Source of the DNA: Pontibacter liquoris
GTDB lineage: Bacteria; Bacteroidota; Bacteroidia; Cytophagales; Hymenobacteraceae
NCBI RefSeq assembly: GCF_022758235.1
Contig: NZ_JALEBG010000001.1
Span: 1,302,001 to 1,366,000, forward strand
Length of the DNA stretch: 64,000 nt
Direction: 5' to 3'
The number at the start of each line of letters is the position of its first letter. The first letter of the stretch is position 1. Positions 18,348 to 28,108 of the stretch are shown piece by piece. Both the position numbers and the translations under genes were made by a program. A model generated the notes under the pieces. That model searched no databases and was not told the origin of the DNA. It worked only from the letters and a program-made list of their open reading frames with translations.

Positions 18348-18375
18348 TAATGAAAGAGCGTTAAAGGGTATATAT

Positions 18376-18416
18376 TTCAGTTATTCAACATTCAGTCATT
18401 CAGCATTCAAAATTCA
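18376..18416. repeat. Degenerate tandem heptamer array, unit TTCANNN
   Basis: Consecutive units beginning TTCA at 7- or 8-bp steps (TTCAGTTA, TTCAACA, TTCAGTCA, TTCAGCA, TTCAAAA, TTCA). The last unit runs into the nuoH stop codon. Confidence 0.65.
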
Positions 18417-19376
18417 CCTTTCCATCCACAGCACCACGCCAGCTGTCACCAGCAGGTTTACCAGTGTCAGCGGGAGCAGGATCTTCCAGCCAAATTCCAT
18501 TAGCTGGTCGTACCGGGGGCGGGGCATGGAGGCGCGCAGCAGAATAAAGAAGCAAATGAAAATGGCCGTTTTAATGGCAAACCAGGCGACCGGCGGCAGG
18601 AAATCGGGTCCCAGCCACCCACCAAAGTATAAGGCCACTACCAGGCAGGAGATGAGCGTGATGCCCATGTACTCGCCGATGAAGAACATGCCGAACTTCA
18701 TACCCGAATATTCGGAGTGGAAACCAGCCACCAGCTCGCTTTCCGCTTCCGGAATGTCAAAAGGCAGGCGGTGTGTTTCGGCAATACCCGCAATCAGGAA
18801 AATGAGAAAACCCACGAACTGCGGAATGAAGTACCAGATGCCGCGCTGCGCCTCCACAATCTCGTGCAGGTTAAACGAGCCACTCAGCAGCACCACACCC
18901 ATCAGCGCCAGGCCCATAAAAACCTCGTAAGAGATCATCTGCGCCGCACCGCGCATAGCTCCCAGTAGGCTATACTTGTTGTTGGAGGCCCAACCGCCCA
19001 GGATGATGCTGTAAGCGCCCATTGACGACATGGCCAGGAAAAACAGTACCCCAATGTTGAGGTCTGCCACCACGATGCCCGGGGCAAACGGAATGATCAC
19101 AAAGCTCATCAGCACCGAAACCACCACGATGGCCGGGGCAAGTATAAACACGGGCTTATCGGCAAAAGGCGGCGTCCAGTCTTCTTTAAAGAAGAGCTTG
19201 ATGGTGTCGGCCAGCACGATGAACAGCCCGAACGGGCCCGCCCGGTTTGGTCCGTAACGATCCTGCCAAAGGGCCAACATGCGGCGCTCCACCCAGATAA
19301 GGCCGGCGGCTACGTTCAGCATCACGAACAGTACACCGCCGATGATCAGAAAGTAGTTTGGGGTTGCTGCTTCCAT
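18414..19376 (-). CDS. nuoH: NADH-quinone oxidoreductase subunit H
   Basis: 320 residues, about eight transmembrane helices. It forms part of the quinone-binding chamber at the junction of the membrane and peripheral arms. Signatures: [21 protein letters not shown] in the first loop and the acidic loop [27 protein letters not shown]. It overlaps the 3' end of nuoG by 31 bp. The stop codon lies within a heptamer array. Confidence 0.95.
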   Translation of the reverse strand: MEAATPNYFLIIGGVLFVMLNVAAGLIWVERRMLALWQDRYGPNRAGPFGLFIVLADTIKLFFKEDWTPPFADKPVFILAPAIVVVSVLMSFVIIPFAPGIVVADLNIGVLFFLAMSSMGAYSIILGGWASNNKYSLLGAMRGAAQMISYEVFMGLALMGVVLLSGSFNLHEIVEAQRGIWYFIPQFVGFLIFLIAGIAETHRLPFDIPEAESELVAGFHSEYSGMKFGMFFIGEYMGITLISCLVVALYFGGWLGPDFLPPVAWFAIKTAIFICFFILLRASMPRPRYDQLMEFGWKILLPLTLVNLLVTAGVVLWMER

Positions 19377-22081
19377 TTTATGTCTTTGTTAAGTATGGCC
19401 CAGGCGGGTAATTCGGCAAATGGTATTCCCGGCAAACCCTGCGGGATGCCGGCAGTGCCACCCGGTATGGTCAGATTAATTTTCACGGGTAACTGGTAGC
19501 GCTGGCCTTCGATGGAAAAGCTCAGCAACTGGCCTTCTTCCAGCTTCATTCGCTCCGCATCTGCCGGGTTCAGGGCCACATACGGCGCCGGAATCCGCTC
19601 CATGATGGAAGGGGACTGGCTGCTTAATTCCTCGGAACCAAAGATATGGTAGAGCGGCACGGCATACAGGTGGCCGGCCATGGGTTGAAACGCCTGCGGC
19701 ACAGCAGTCGAAAACGGCACGTTAGCCGCCGGGGCGTGCGCCAGCAAACGGAGGCCCGGGTCGCCGCCGCGGAGGTGGCCGCCCACTTCCTGCTGGTACT
19801 TGTTGGTGGACTGTATGGAGTTCCAGCCGGGCGCCCAGAAAAACGGGATCAGGTCAGAGGGGGGCTGCCCGCGGTAGCCTTCCATGGTATAGGTTAGCGG
19901 CGAGTCGGGGTCCTGCTGTGGTTTTGGCTCGCTTACGTTCCGGTTGGCATTCATCGCCGTGCGGCCGCTGAAACGGTGGGGCTCCCGCGGAATTTTCTGG
20001 CCTGCAATGCGGAAATCGGTAGCTGGTGCAAGGGAATCAATGCCCTGGAGTTCCGGTATCTCAGTGGCCATAGCCTTCACAATGTCATCATACCCGTGCC
20101 AGCTACTGATCTGCTCGTTGGCGATGATGGTGCCGATCTCTGCCAGCCAGCGCCAGCTTTCCTGGATGTCCTCGCCGGTAGGGTATACCTGGTAAAAGCG
20201 TTGCGCCCGCCCTTCGTTGTTCACCAGAATGCCATCGGCTTCGGCAAAAGTGCCGGCCGGAAACAGCACATGTGCTTTTTCGGTGGTAGCCTGGTGCAGG
20301 TGGTCCAGCACGATCAGTTGGCGGCAGTTGTCCAGAAACGCTGTTACCTCTGCGGCGGCGCCTCTTCGGTATAGGTCATTTTCCAGCACGATAGCCGTAT
20401 TGGAATAGCCGTTTACAATCGCTTCCACCGCAGATGTCATTTTATGGCCGTTCAGCAGCGCCAGGCCCAGGCTGTTGCACTCCGGTACGGTGAGCACAAG
20501 GCCGGCTGCTTTGCCGCTGGCTACTAACGCATTGGCAATATTGGCAGCCGCTTTCATTACGCGCTCGCTGCCAGCAGAGGTGCCGGAAATGATGAGTGGG
20601 TTTTTAGCGGATCGCAGGGCTCCCGCAATCTGTTGCGCCAGGGCCAGCTCTTCATCCCCTAAATGCGGAACGGCCGGTGAGGCGTCAGAAAGCTCGTGCG
20701 CTACGGCAAAGCCCAGGCGAGCGATCGCATCGGGCGGGGCAAAATAGGTTTGGGTGGCCAGTTCATCGAGTTTGGTATGGCTGATAGTGGCGCTGAAAAA
20801 TGGGCCTTTTTCGGATTGCACCAGCTCCCGTACCGCGGCATCCTGCCACTGCGGCAGCTTTGCATCGGCCACAGTATCCTGCAGGGGCTGCTGCCTAACG
20901 GCTTGCCGCACGGCCAGCGCCAGCATGGGCGCGGTGTTGGTAAGGTCTTCGCCAAGTATAAATACGGCATCGGCTTTTTCCACCTCTTTTAAAGAATAGA
21001 TGTGTGCTACCGTTTCGCGCAGAAGCTGCAGTGCCAGGCAAGTCAGGTCATGGTCGGCTTCCGATACGCCATCATAAAAGTTGTCTTCCCCTACCAGTGT
21101 ACGGAGCACAAAGTTTGATTCAAGCGAAGCCCGCGGCGAACCGATGCCGATCACTCTTCCGGCTTTTACAGCCAGTGCGGCGGCCTGCAGGGCTGTATAC
21201 TTGTCGGTGGCTTCGGGCAGCTGACTGCGCACCAGCGGCTTTCGGATGCGGCCGGCGCTGTTCACAAACTCATACCCAAAACGGCCGCGGTCGCAGAGAA
21301 AGTAGCCATTCACCTCGCCGTTGTAGCGGTTGGTGATGTTGCGCAGGGTGCCATACCGCTCGCCCGCGGTGGTGTTGCAGCCAAGGCTGCAGTGGTGGCA
21401 TACCGAGGGCGCCATGGTCAAGTCCCATTTACGGGTATAGTGCTGTTTGAGTGTCTTGTCAGTGAACACGCCGGTGGGGCATACTTCGGCCAGGTTGCCG
21501 CTGAACTCGCTTTCCAGCACGCCGTCTTCGGCGCGGCCAAAGTATAAATGGTTGTGTGCGGCAAACACGTCGAGGTCTTTGCCGCCGGCATAGTCTTTAT
21601 AGTAGCGCACGCAGCGGTAGCACTGGATGCAGCGGTTCATTTCGTGGTTCAGGAACGGGCCCAGATACTGGTTGATGTAGGTGCGCTTGTCGAAACGGTA
21701 GGCGCGGTAATTGTGTCCCGTCATCACCGTCATGTCCTGCAGGTGGCAGGCGCCGCCTTCATCACACACAGCACAGTCGTGGGGGTGATTCGTCATCAGC
21801 CAGCCGATGATGTGAGCCCGAAACTCTTTGGCTTCCATGTCAGCGATAGACAGGCGTAGGTTGTCACGCACCGGCTCCATGCACGACATCGTCAGCTTGC
21901 CTTTGGTGTCGTTTTCATCCTTAAACACCTTTACGGCACACTGGCGGCAGGCACCGACCGAGCCCATAGCCGGGTGCCAGCAGAAATAGGGCAGATCAAA
22001 GCCGAGGGTGAGGCAGGTTTCGAGCAGGTTCTTGCCTGCCGGTACGTCGTAGGGTTTATTCTCTATATAGATGGTTGCCAT
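19346..22081 (-). CDS. nuoG: NADH-quinone oxidoreductase subunit G, enterobacterial-type with N7 cluster
   Basis: 911 residues, essentially the length of E. coli NuoG (about 908). An N-terminal 2Fe-2S domain ([20 protein letters not shown]) is followed by a His-ligated 4Fe-4S motif ([15 protein letters not shown]), [17 protein letters not shown], and the extra off-path N7 cluster (CHHCSLGC .. FLCDRGRFG). A molybdopterin-oxidoreductase-like domain and a C-terminal beta-barrel follow. Long stretches match my recollection of the E. coli protein ([27 protein letters not shown]). It overlaps nuoF by 19 bp and nuoH by 31 bp. It wires electrons from FMN to NuoI. Confidence 0.95.
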   Translation of the reverse strand: MATIYIENKPYDVPAGKNLLETCLTLGFDLPYFCWHPAMGSVGACRQCAVKVFKDENDTKGKLTMSCMEPVRDNLRLSIADMEAKEFRAHIIGWLMTNHPHDCAVCDEGGACHLQDMTVMTGHNYRAYRFDKRTYINQYLGPFLNHEMNRCIQCYRCVRYYKDYAGGKDLDVFAAHNHLYFGRAEDGVLESEFSGNLAEVCPTGVFTDKTLKQHYTRKWDLTMAPSVCHHCSLGCNTTAGERYGTLRNITNRYNGEVNGYFLCDRGRFGYEFVNSAGRIRKPLVRSQLPEATDKYTALQAAALAVKAGRVIGIGSPRASLESNFVLRTLVGEDNFYDGVSEADHDLTCLALQLLRETVAHIYSLKEVEKADAVFILGEDLTNTAPMLALAVRQAVRQQPLQDTVADAKLPQWQDAAVRELVQSEKGPFFSATISHTKLDELATQTYFAPPDAIARLGFAVAHELSDASPAVPHLGDEELALAQQIAGALRSAKNPLIISGTSAGSERVMKAAANIANALVASGKAAGLVLTVPECNSLGLALLNGHKMTSAVEAIVNGYSNTAIVLENDLYRRGAAAEVTAFLDNCRQLIVLDHLHQATTEKAHVLFPAGTFAEADGILVNNEGRAQRFYQVYPTGEDIQESWRWLAEIGTIIANEQISSWHGYDDIVKAMATEIPELQGIDSLAPATDFRIAGQKIPREPHRFSGRTAMNANRNVSEPKPQQDPDSPLTYTMEGYRGQPPSDLIPFFWAPGWNSIQSTNKYQQEVGGHLRGGDPGLRLLAHAPAANVPFSTAVPQAFQPMAGHLYAVPLYHIFGSEELSSQSPSIMERIPAPYVALNPADAERMKLEEGQLLSFSIEGQRYQLPVKINLTIPGGTAGIPQGLPGIPFAELPAWAILNKDIKWKQQPQTTF

Positions 22082-23358
22082 GCTTTGCTCCAGGGACAGT
22101 GGTGTTCGTGAATGTGCCGTTCAAAATCCTCTCTGAAGTATTTCAGAGCGCTCTGCAGGGGTTCCATGGCGCCAGGGGCCAGCGCACAGAAGGTGTTGCC
22201 GGGGCCAAGGTACTTGGTATGAAAATCGAGGGTGAGCAGGTGTTCGGGTTTGCCCTCGCCTTTGTCGATGGCCAGGAGTATTTTCTCTACCCAGGGCAAT
22301 CCTTCGCGGCAGGGGGTGCAGAAACCGCAAGACTCCTGCGCAAAGAAGTGCTGCAGGTTGTGCACAAAGCCTACCGGGCAGGTCTGGTCGTCCAGGATGA
22401 TCATCGTGCCCGTACCTAGCCGGCTTCCGGCTGCCTGAATGGCGCCATAATCCATGGGCAGGTCGAGGTGTTCAGCAACCAGGAAGTCGGTGGAGGCGCC
22501 GCCTGGCAGCAAACCTTTGAAGAGGTAACCGTCCTGCATGCCGCCGGCATAATCTTCGAGCAACTCGCGGATGGTAATGCCCATGGGCAGCTCCCAGCAG
22601 CCGGGCGTTTTCACGCGGCCGCTTACACCGTAGAGCTTGGTGCCGGCATCTTCGGTTAAGCCCAGCTTTTTAAACCATTCGGCACCCTTGTTCACAATAT
22701 GAGGTAGGTTGCAAAGCGTCTCCACGTTGTTGACGATGGTGGGCTTGCCAAAAAGCCCGCTGACTTGCGGGAAGGGCGGTTTGGCTCTGGGGTTAGCGCG
22801 CTTGCCTTCCAGGGCATTGAGCAGGGCCGTTTCCTCGCCGCACATGTAGCGGCCCACGCCGGTATGCAAATGCATTTCCAGGTCGAAGCCGGAGCCAAGT
22901 ATGTTTTTGCCCAGGTAGCCTGCTTCGTAGGCCTCGTGTATAGCTTTTGTAATTTCCTGAGCGGCCAGTTTGTAAGCCCAGCGCAGAAACACGTAGCTTA
23001 TACTTGCCTGAATGGCATACGCCGCCACGATCATCCCTTCGATGAGCTGATGAGGATTGCCCTCCAGCAGCAGGCGGTCTTTAAAGGTGCCGGGCTCCAT
23101 TTCGTCGGCGTTCGCGACCAGGTATTTTGGTGTGGCTGCGTCCGGCCCCATGGGCACAAAGCTCCATTTTAGGCCCGTGTTGAAGCCCGCACCACCACGG
23201 CCGCGCAGGTTCGAGTCTTTCACCAGCGTCTGCACCTCGGCAGGCGTCATTTCTTTGAATACCTTACGCACCGACTGGTAGCCGCCCACCTGCTCATACT
23301 CTTTTAAGCTGAGGGGCTGGCGGCCCGGTACAATGTGTTGGGTAAGGGGCTTCTCCAT
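22063..23358 (-). CDS. nuoF: NADH-quinone oxidoreductase subunit F (NADH/FMN-binding)
   Basis: 431 residues. The FMN- and NADH-binding glycine-rich loops are GRGGAGFNTGLKW and CGEETALLNALEGKRANPR. Cluster N3 is bound by SCGFCTPCREG and a distal Cys in NTFCALAPGA. It oxidises NADH at the tip of the peripheral arm. It follows nuoE after 18 bp. Confidence 0.95.
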   Translation of the reverse strand: MEKPLTQHIVPGRQPLSLKEYEQVGGYQSVRKVFKEMTPAEVQTLVKDSNLRGRGGAGFNTGLKWSFVPMGPDAATPKYLVANADEMEPGTFKDRLLLEGNPHQLIEGMIVAAYAIQASISYVFLRWAYKLAAQEITKAIHEAYEAGYLGKNILGSGFDLEMHLHTGVGRYMCGEETALLNALEGKRANPRAKPPFPQVSGLFGKPTIVNNVETLCNLPHIVNKGAEWFKKLGLTEDAGTKLYGVSGRVKTPGCWELPMGITIRELLEDYAGGMQDGYLFKGLLPGGASTDFLVAEHLDLPMDYGAIQAAGSRLGTGTMIILDDQTCPVGFVHNLQHFFAQESCGFCTPCREGLPWVEKILLAIDKGEGKPEHLLTLDFHTKYLGPGNTFCALAPGAMEPLQSALKYFREDFERHIHEHHCPWSKAWQPSI

Positions 23359-23376
23359 AGGCGCCCGCTTTGGTTT

Positions 23377-23841
23377 TTAGGTATACTTGTTCAGGATCTC
23401 ATCCAGTTGTTCCACCGTCAGGTTACGGTACAGGTCGTTGTCGATCATAAGGGCAGGAGCACAGTCGCAGGTGCCCAGGCAGCAGTTGGGGAGCAGGGTG
23501 AAGCGGCCATCCGCAGTGGTCTGTCCATATTGAATGCTGAGTTTGTTGTATAGGTGATCGCGGAGGTCTTCGTAGCCCATTACGTAGCAACTGATACTGT
23601 CGCAAAGAAGTATGACATGGCGGCCCACCGGTTGCCGGAAGATCAGGTTGTAAAACGTCGCTACGCTGTCGAGCTCTGCTGTAGACATGCCCACGTACGC
23701 GGCCACGTCCTGCAGGCGCTCATCTGATACCCAGCCGTCGTTTTGCTGCACGATCTTCAGGGCCTCAATGCAGGCGTTCTTCGGCGAAGGCACCTGGCTG
23801 ATCTCGTGGTTGATCTTTTGTATTTCCTCGGTGGTCAGCAT
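23377..23841 (-). CDS. nuoE: NADH-quinone oxidoreductase subunit E (2Fe-2S)
   Basis: 154 residues, thioredoxin-like fold. The four Cys ligands of N1a are visible in LCDSISCYVMG and NCCLGTCDCAPAL. The gene starts directly next to a heptamer array (23844-23878) in the 86-bp gap after nuoCD. Confidence 0.94.
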   Translation of the reverse strand: MLTTEEIQKINHEISQVPSPKNACIEALKIVQQNDGWVSDERLQDVAAYVGMSTAELDSVATFYNLIFRQPVGRHVILLCDSISCYVMGYEDLRDHLYNKLSIQYGQTTADGRFTLLPNCCLGTCDCAPALMIDNDLYRNLTVEQLDEILNKYT

Positions 23842-23843
23842 AC

Positions 23844-23878
23844 TTTAGATGTTAGTATCAAGACGTTAGACGCTAGAC
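23844..23878. repeat. Degenerate tandem heptamer array, unit GTTAGAC
   Basis: Five exact 7-bp steps: TTTAGAT, GTTAGTA, TCAAGAC, GTTAGAC, GCTAGAC, immediately upstream of the nuoE start. Confidence 0.65.
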
Positions 23879-23891
23879 TTTTTAGTTTTTT

Positions 23892-23919
23892 CAACTCAGA
23901 ACTCGGCACTCAGAATTCG
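23892..23919. repeat. Degenerate tandem heptamer array, unit GAACTCR
   Basis: Four 7-bp steps: CAACTCA, GAACTCG, GCACTCA, GAATTCG. Lies in the same nuoCD-nuoE gap as the GTTAGAC array but with an unrelated unit. Confidence 0.6.
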
Positions 23920-23927
23920 TGCGCTTA

Positions 23928-25676
23928 TCACCGGTCAATATCGGCCAGCACATAGTCCATGGCGCCCAGTATGGAGAGCAGGTCGGCTACCGAATAGCCT
24001 TTGCTGATGTAGGGCAGCATCTGCATATGCGGGAAGGAAGGCGTGCGGATGCGTACCCGGTAGGGCGACGTGTTGCCGTCGCTGGTTAGGTAATAGCCGT
24101 TAGCGCCTTTGGTGGCTTCGATGCAGCTCATGGCCTCGCCGGGCGGAATGACCGGCCCCCAGCTCACGCCCAGAAAATGGGTGATCAGCGTTTCAATATC
24201 GTGCATGGTCTGTTGTTTGGCAGGTGGTGTGGCCAGCGGGTGCGTGGCTTTATAAGATCCTTCGGGCATGTTGTGAAGGCACTGGTCGATGATACGCAGG
24301 CTCTGGCGCATTTCCTCCACCCGCACCAGCGCCCGGTCGTAACAGTCGCCGTTCGCAGCCACAGGCACTTCAAAGTCAAACTGCTCGTAGCCAGAGTAGG
24401 GACGTTGTTTACGGAAATCCCATTCAAAGCCGCAGGCGCGCAGGTTCGGGCCGGTTACACCCCATTCAATGGCCTCGTCTTTCGTGAAAATGCCGATGCC
24501 TTTGGTGCGTGCCTTAAAGATGCTGTTCTTCATCACCAGGCCATCATACTCTTTCAGGCGCTTAGGGAAGTAGTCGAGAAAGCTTTGCACCAGCGTCTCC
24601 CAGCCCTTGGGCAGGTCTTGCGACAAGCCCCCAATGCGGAACCAGTTGGGGTGCATGCGCCCGCCCGTGACGGCCTCCACAATATCGAAGATCTTTTCGC
24701 GGTCGGTGAACATGTAAAACACCGGCGAGAGCTGGCCCACGTCCTGGGCAAAGGTGCCATACCATACCAGGTGACTGGCAATCCGGAAAAGTTCACAGAG
24801 CATCACCCGGATCACCTTCACGCGTTCGGGCACCTCGATGCCGGCCAGTTTTTCCACGGCCAACAGGTAGGCCAGGTTGTTCATCACGCCGCCCAGGTAA
24901 TCCACCCGGTCGGTATAAGGAATGTACGTATGCCAGGATTGCCGCTCGCCCATTTTCTCGGCTCCACGGTGGTGGAATCCGATGTCGGGTACAGCATCCA
25001 CAATATCTTCGCCGTCCAGCTGCAAAATGATGCGCAGCACGCCGTGTGTGCCGGGGTGTTGTGGCCCGATGTTGAGGAACATGAAATCGCTGTCCTCGCT
25101 CTGCCGCTGCAGGCCCCATTCCTCGGGGTGAAACTGCAGGGCGGCCTGTTCCAGGTCTAGTTTGTCGTCGTAAAGCTGGAAAGGACCCATTTCGGTGGCG
25201 CGCGCCGGATGCTCTTTGCGCAGCGGGTGGCCTACCCAGGTGCGTGGCATCAGAATGCGCGCCAGGTGCGGGTGGCCTTCAAAACGGATGCCGAACATGT
25301 CGTATACTTCGCGCTCGTACCAGTTGGCATTGGCCCACAGGCTGCTGATGCTGGGCACAGTCGGGAACTCATGGCGGAAACCCACCTTTAACCGGATAAA
25401 GCTGTTGCGCTCAAAAGAGAAGAGATGGTAGATGATGGTAAACGCGTAGGGAGCGTGGCCGTTCTCTCTTTTGCGGGTCCGCTCGTCTATGGCCGTCAGG
25501 TCGAAAAGCAGGAGGAAAGGCTGCGGGATCTCTTTTTTAAGGTAGGTGAGCACCTCCATGATTTTTTCATGAGGCATCCAGAGGGTGAGGATCTCATCCC
25601 GGGTCGTTTGTGGGGTAAACGTATCTGCCCCGAACCGCGACTGCAATTGTTCAACAATGCCGCTTCCGTTTTCCAT
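23928..25676 (-). CDS. nuoCD: NADH-quinone oxidoreductase fused subunit C/D
   Basis: 582 residues. Residues about 1-170 are NuoC (30-kDa subunit; [19 protein letters not shown], then HPLRKEHPA). The rest is NuoD (49-kDa; [46 protein letters not shown]), ending in the conserved [14 protein letters not shown]. NuoD provides the quinone-site His/Tyr region beside NuoB's N2. In many bacteria these are two genes; the fusion is the enterobacterial arrangement. Flanked by the DUF4242 gene and nuoE. Confidence 0.95.
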   Translation of the reverse strand: MENGSGIVEQLQSRFGADTFTPQTTRDEILTLWMPHEKIMEVLTYLKKEIPQPFLLLFDLTAIDERTRKRENGHAPYAFTIIYHLFSFERNSFIRLKVGFRHEFPTVPSISSLWANANWYEREVYDMFGIRFEGHPHLARILMPRTWVGHPLRKEHPARATEMGPFQLYDDKLDLEQAALQFHPEEWGLQRQSEDSDFMFLNIGPQHPGTHGVLRIILQLDGEDIVDAVPDIGFHHRGAEKMGERQSWHTYIPYTDRVDYLGGVMNNLAYLLAVEKLAGIEVPERVKVIRVMLCELFRIASHLVWYGTFAQDVGQLSPVFYMFTDREKIFDIVEAVTGGRMHPNWFRIGGLSQDLPKGWETLVQSFLDYFPKRLKEYDGLVMKNSIFKARTKGIGIFTKDEAIEWGVTGPNLRACGFEWDFRKQRPYSGYEQFDFEVPVAANGDCYDRALVRVEEMRQSLRIIDQCLHNMPEGSYKATHPLATPPAKQQTMHDIETLITHFLGVSWGPVIPPGEAMSCIEATKGANGYYLTSDGNTSPYRVRIRTPSFPHMQMLPYISKGYSVADLLSILGAMDYVLADIDR

Positions 25677-25773
25677 TGGTAGGAATTAGTAAATGCCCGT
25701 AAAATGCTAACTCATGCTACACTTTCCTGTATTTGATAATTTATGATAAGTAGAGTAAAGTAATCTAAGGCAG

Positions 25774-26046
25774 CTATTCAGCCGTTGTTGGATCAATGAT
25801 GGCCTTTACCTGGCTGACGCTGTTGGCCGGAAATCCCCCTTGCCGGGCATGTTCCTTCACCATCTCTTCATTGGGTGCGTTGTAAATGCAATAGATCTTA
25901 TCGCCGGTCACATAGCTTTGTACCCACTGAATCTGAGGACCCATGTTGCTGAGCACGCCACACGAAGTTTGCGAAATACCTTTTAACTGGTCGGCTGTCA
26001 ATTTGCCCGCGTCGGGAATTTCCCGTTCAATTACATACTTTGGCAT
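25774..26046 (-). CDS. DUF4242 family small protein (inserted in nuo operon)
   Basis: 90 residues with the family pattern: start PKYVIEREIP, middle ISQTSCGVLSNMGPQIQWVQSYVTGDKIYCIY, and an end with HARQGGFPANSVSQV. A related Streptomyces protein (SCO4226) is reported to bind nickel; whether this one does is unknown. No signal peptide, so probably cytoplasmic. It sits between nuoB and nuoCD on the same strand, where standard operons have no gene, so it is probably co-expressed with complex I. Confidence 0.85.
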   Translation of the reverse strand: MPKYVIEREIPDAGKLTADQLKGISQTSCGVLSNMGPQIQWVQSYVTGDKIYCIYNAPNEEMVKEHARQGGFPANSVSQVKAIIDPTTAE

Positions 26047-26132
26047 ACTTGATTTATAGTTTAAATATTGCCTTAAAAACTACTGTTATTAGTGATTTGC
26101 AGATTCCCTTTTTACTTTGAGCGCTTGCTTTT

Positions 26133-26191
26133 GCTCTTGCGGATCACAGATCCGCGGTTACTTTACTTTCGGATTGCAAATCCAAAAGAGC
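26133..26191. repeat. 59-bp twin-hairpin element, copy C
   Basis: Same layout as copies A and B: hairpin GCGGATC-ACA-GATCCGC (26139-26155), 11-nt spacer, second hairpin 26167-26187 with one G-to-A change in its right arm. Lies in the gap between nuoB and the DUF4242 gene. Confidence 0.85.
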
Positions 26192-26214
26192 AGTGAACCA
26201 AGTAGAACGGAACC

Positions 26215-26249
26215 CTTCACTCTTAACTTTTAACTCTCAACTCTTAACT
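26215..26249. repeat. Degenerate tandem heptamer array, unit CTTAACT
   Basis: Five exact 7-bp units: CTTCACT, CTTAACT, TTTAACT, CTCAACT, CTTAACT. It ends 4 bp from the nuoB stop codon. Confidence 0.7.
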
Positions 26250-26253
26250 GATT

Positions 26254-26892
26254 TCAAATTTCGTCCGGGGAGCGAAAATCGGTCATACTGTCCCAGCGTT
26301 CGCGTTTGCGGGCTTTTACTTCTTCTTTCTCCGGCCGTATCACGCCTTGCTCACCAATGGTCCAGCTGAGCGGGCGTCGCTCTTTGCCTACCCGTTCAGC
26401 TAACAGCATCAGGCCTTCCATAAAGGCATCGGGTCGGGGCGGACAGCCGGGCACGTACACATCTACCGGCAGAAATTTGTCCACGCCCTGCACCACGCTG
26501 TAGATATCATACATGCCGCCGGAGTTGGCGCAGGAGCCCATCGAGATCACCCATTTTGGTTCCATCATCTGCTCGTGCAGGCGTTTGATGATGGGGGCCA
26601 TTTTAATGAACACCGTGCCGGCGATGATCATCACGTCGGCCTCGCGCGGGGTGCCGCGAATTACTTCGGCTCCAAAACGGGCCAGGTCATACTTGGGCGT
26701 CATGCTGGTGGCCATTTCCACAAAGCAGCACGAAAGGCCAAAATGGAAGGGCCACATCGAGTTCTTCCGGCCCCATGCCAGCAGATCCTGCACGGTGCTC
26801 AGCATCACGCTCTGCTGCACCGTTTCCTCGTAAGAGCTGGTGCCGGTTACCGGGGTTACCGGTTCATTGGGTTTGGTGAGCCACCATTTCAT
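26254..26892 (-). CDS. nuoB: NADH-quinone oxidoreductase subunit B (N2 cluster)
   Basis: 212 residues. Ligands of the terminal 4Fe-4S cluster N2 are the tandem Cys in [10 protein letters not shown], then [11 protein letters not shown] and [11 protein letters not shown]. It passes electrons to quinone at the NuoB/NuoD interface. The charged C-terminal extension ([15 protein letters not shown]) is longer than the minimal core. It follows nuoA after 88 bp. Confidence 0.95.
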   Translation of the reverse strand: MKWWLTKPNEPVTPVTGTSSYEETVQQSVMLSTVQDLLAWGRKNSMWPFHFGLSCCFVEMATSMTPKYDLARFGAEVIRGTPREADVMIIAGTVFIKMAPIIKRLHEQMMEPKWVISMGSCANSGGMYDIYSVVQGVDKFLPVDVYVPGCPPRPDAFMEGLMLLAERVGKERRPLSWTIGEQGVIRPEKEEVKARKRERWDSMTDFRSPDEI

Positions 26893-26980
26893 GGTTTTTC
26901 GTTGTTAGGTGTTCGTTATTAGTCCAGACAAAATAAAACCAGTGGAATTCTGTCCTATGTCAAATCGTCTTTTTTCAAAC

Positions 26981-27415
26981 TTAGGCCGTCGGCTTTTGCA
27001 TCAGCTTCTTATAGGCCTGCAGGATCTTTTGCCCGTCCGGGCCGAAATCCAAGGCGCCGTTGCGCCACTCATAGACCAGCACCACACCCAGCAGCAGGAT
27101 AAAGGCCAGCACGCCCAGGTAGCCGTACCAGCCCAGGTCGCGGAATGCGATAGCCCAGGAAACGATAAAGATCGTCTCGACATCAAATATGACAAAGAGC
27201 ATGGCGACCAGGTAAAACTGCGAGGAGAAGCGCAGGCGTGCCCCGCCGGTGCTCAGGATGCCGCCCTCGTAAGGCTCGCCGGTGGCGCGCGCATTGTGGC
27301 GCTGGCCCAACACGTAGGAGAGGCCCAGTATAACCAGCACCAGGCTCAGCACAATAGCCCCATACACCAGCAGGGGCCACAATACCGTCGTATTTTGAAT
27401 GGCAGCATACATCAC
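26981..27415 (-). CDS. nuoA: NADH-quinone oxidoreductase subunit A
   Basis: 144 residues, three transmembrane helices, with the loop motif EPYEGGILSTGGARLRFSSQFYLVAMLFVIFDVETIF (E-G-G-.., FDVE). First gene of the nuo operon. The start at 27415 (MMYAAIQNT) is preceded by a purine-rich GGGAGGCGGAG, one of the few possible Shine-Dalgarno sequences in the window. The C-terminus is longer than in most relatives. Confidence 0.94.
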   Translation of the reverse strand: MMYAAIQNTTVLWPLLVYGAIVLSLVLVILGLSYVLGQRHNARATGEPYEGGILSTGGARLRFSSQFYLVAMLFVIFDVETIFIVSWAIAFRDLGWYGYLGVLAFILLLGVVLVYEWRNGALDFGPDGQKILQAYKKLMQKPTA

Positions 27416-27483
27416 TTCTCCGCCTCCCGCGGGATAGATTTAACGAAACTGAATGAAAGGTTTTACAGCAGTGCGAACGTGTA

Positions 27484-27915
27484 TTACTGGCCTGATATGT
27501 AGTGCTCCAGGTTCTCGATAATATACTTCTGTTCGTCAATGATATATTTTACAATGTCGCCGATAGAGACCAGGCCGACAAGGTTGTCATTTTCCAGAAC
27601 GGGTAAGTGGCGGATGAACTTGTTTGTCATCAGCTGCATGCATTTCTCTACCGTGTCGGCAGGTGAGACGGCGAGGGGATGCTCGCTCATGATCTCTTTC
27701 ACCAGGGTCTCCCGGGAGGCTTTGCCCTTTAGGATCACTTTGCGGGCGTAGTCGCGTTCCGTGAAGATGCCCACAAACCGGCCGGCATCTACCACCAGCA
27801 AGGCGCCCACATTATTTTCCACCATCGTTTCAAGTGCTTGATAAACAGTTGAAACCGGTTCAACAGAAACAATCCTGTTGTTCTTCATTTGCAAAATGCT
27901 CCTGACGGTGCCCAT
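27484..27915 (-). CDS. CBS-domain pair protein
   Basis: 143 residues made of two CBS motifs: about 10-65 (VEPVSTVYQALETMVENNVGALLVV .. GIFTERDYARKVI) and about 75-130 (PADTVEKCMQLMTNKFIRHLPVL .. GLVSIGDIVKYII). Such stand-alone Bateman modules usually bind adenine nucleotides and act as energy sensors. It lies 68 bp upstream of nuoA on the same strand, so it may be co-transcribed with complex I. A GGAGG-like site precedes the ATG. Confidence 0.9.
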   Translation of the reverse strand: MGTVRSILQMKNNRIVSVEPVSTVYQALETMVENNVGALLVVDAGRFVGIFTERDYARKVILKGKASRETLVKEIMSEHPLAVSPADTVEKCMQLMTNKFIRHLPVLENDNLVGLVSIGDIVKYIIDEQKYIIENLEHYISGQ

Positions 27916-28108
27916 TTTTCCTCCCTTCCGGCTAAAAAAGTGGTGTATTCAAATAATTTAATTTTGTATACGGATAATTATTTTAAGTAGGTAATGAATT
28001 TTGGTAAAATTTTATATTTTTATTTAATTATTTACATATGAAAATGCCTGGATGTGAATGGGATAGGTGCAGTAAGCGCCGTCTGAACAGGATAGGAGAG
28101 AAGCAGAA

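Larger units (their letters stand above)
17939..18413. other. 475-bp repeat-filled gap inside the nuo operon (nuoH-nuoI)
   Basis: No credible gene. From low to high coordinate it holds an AAGTATA motif (minus orientation, near 17970), an inverted-repeat-bounded element (17990-18205), a 59-bp twin-hairpin copy (18289-18347) and a tandem heptamer array (18376-18416) that reaches the nuoH stop. Short open frames here (for example 17982-18194) have no recognisable product. Confidence 0.7.

Noticed and set aside
18208..18930. 240-residue plus-strand open frame antisense to nuoH
   Set aside because: Mostly antisense to a certain gene and crosses repeats; a frame shadow.
23200..23225. tRNA-like GGTTCGAGTC word
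   Set aside because: Inside nuoF coding sequence with no cloverleaf around it; no tRNA found in the window.
24177..25160. 327-residue plus-strand open frame antisense to nuoCD
   Set aside because: Mirrors the codon pattern of nuoCD; no domain visible.
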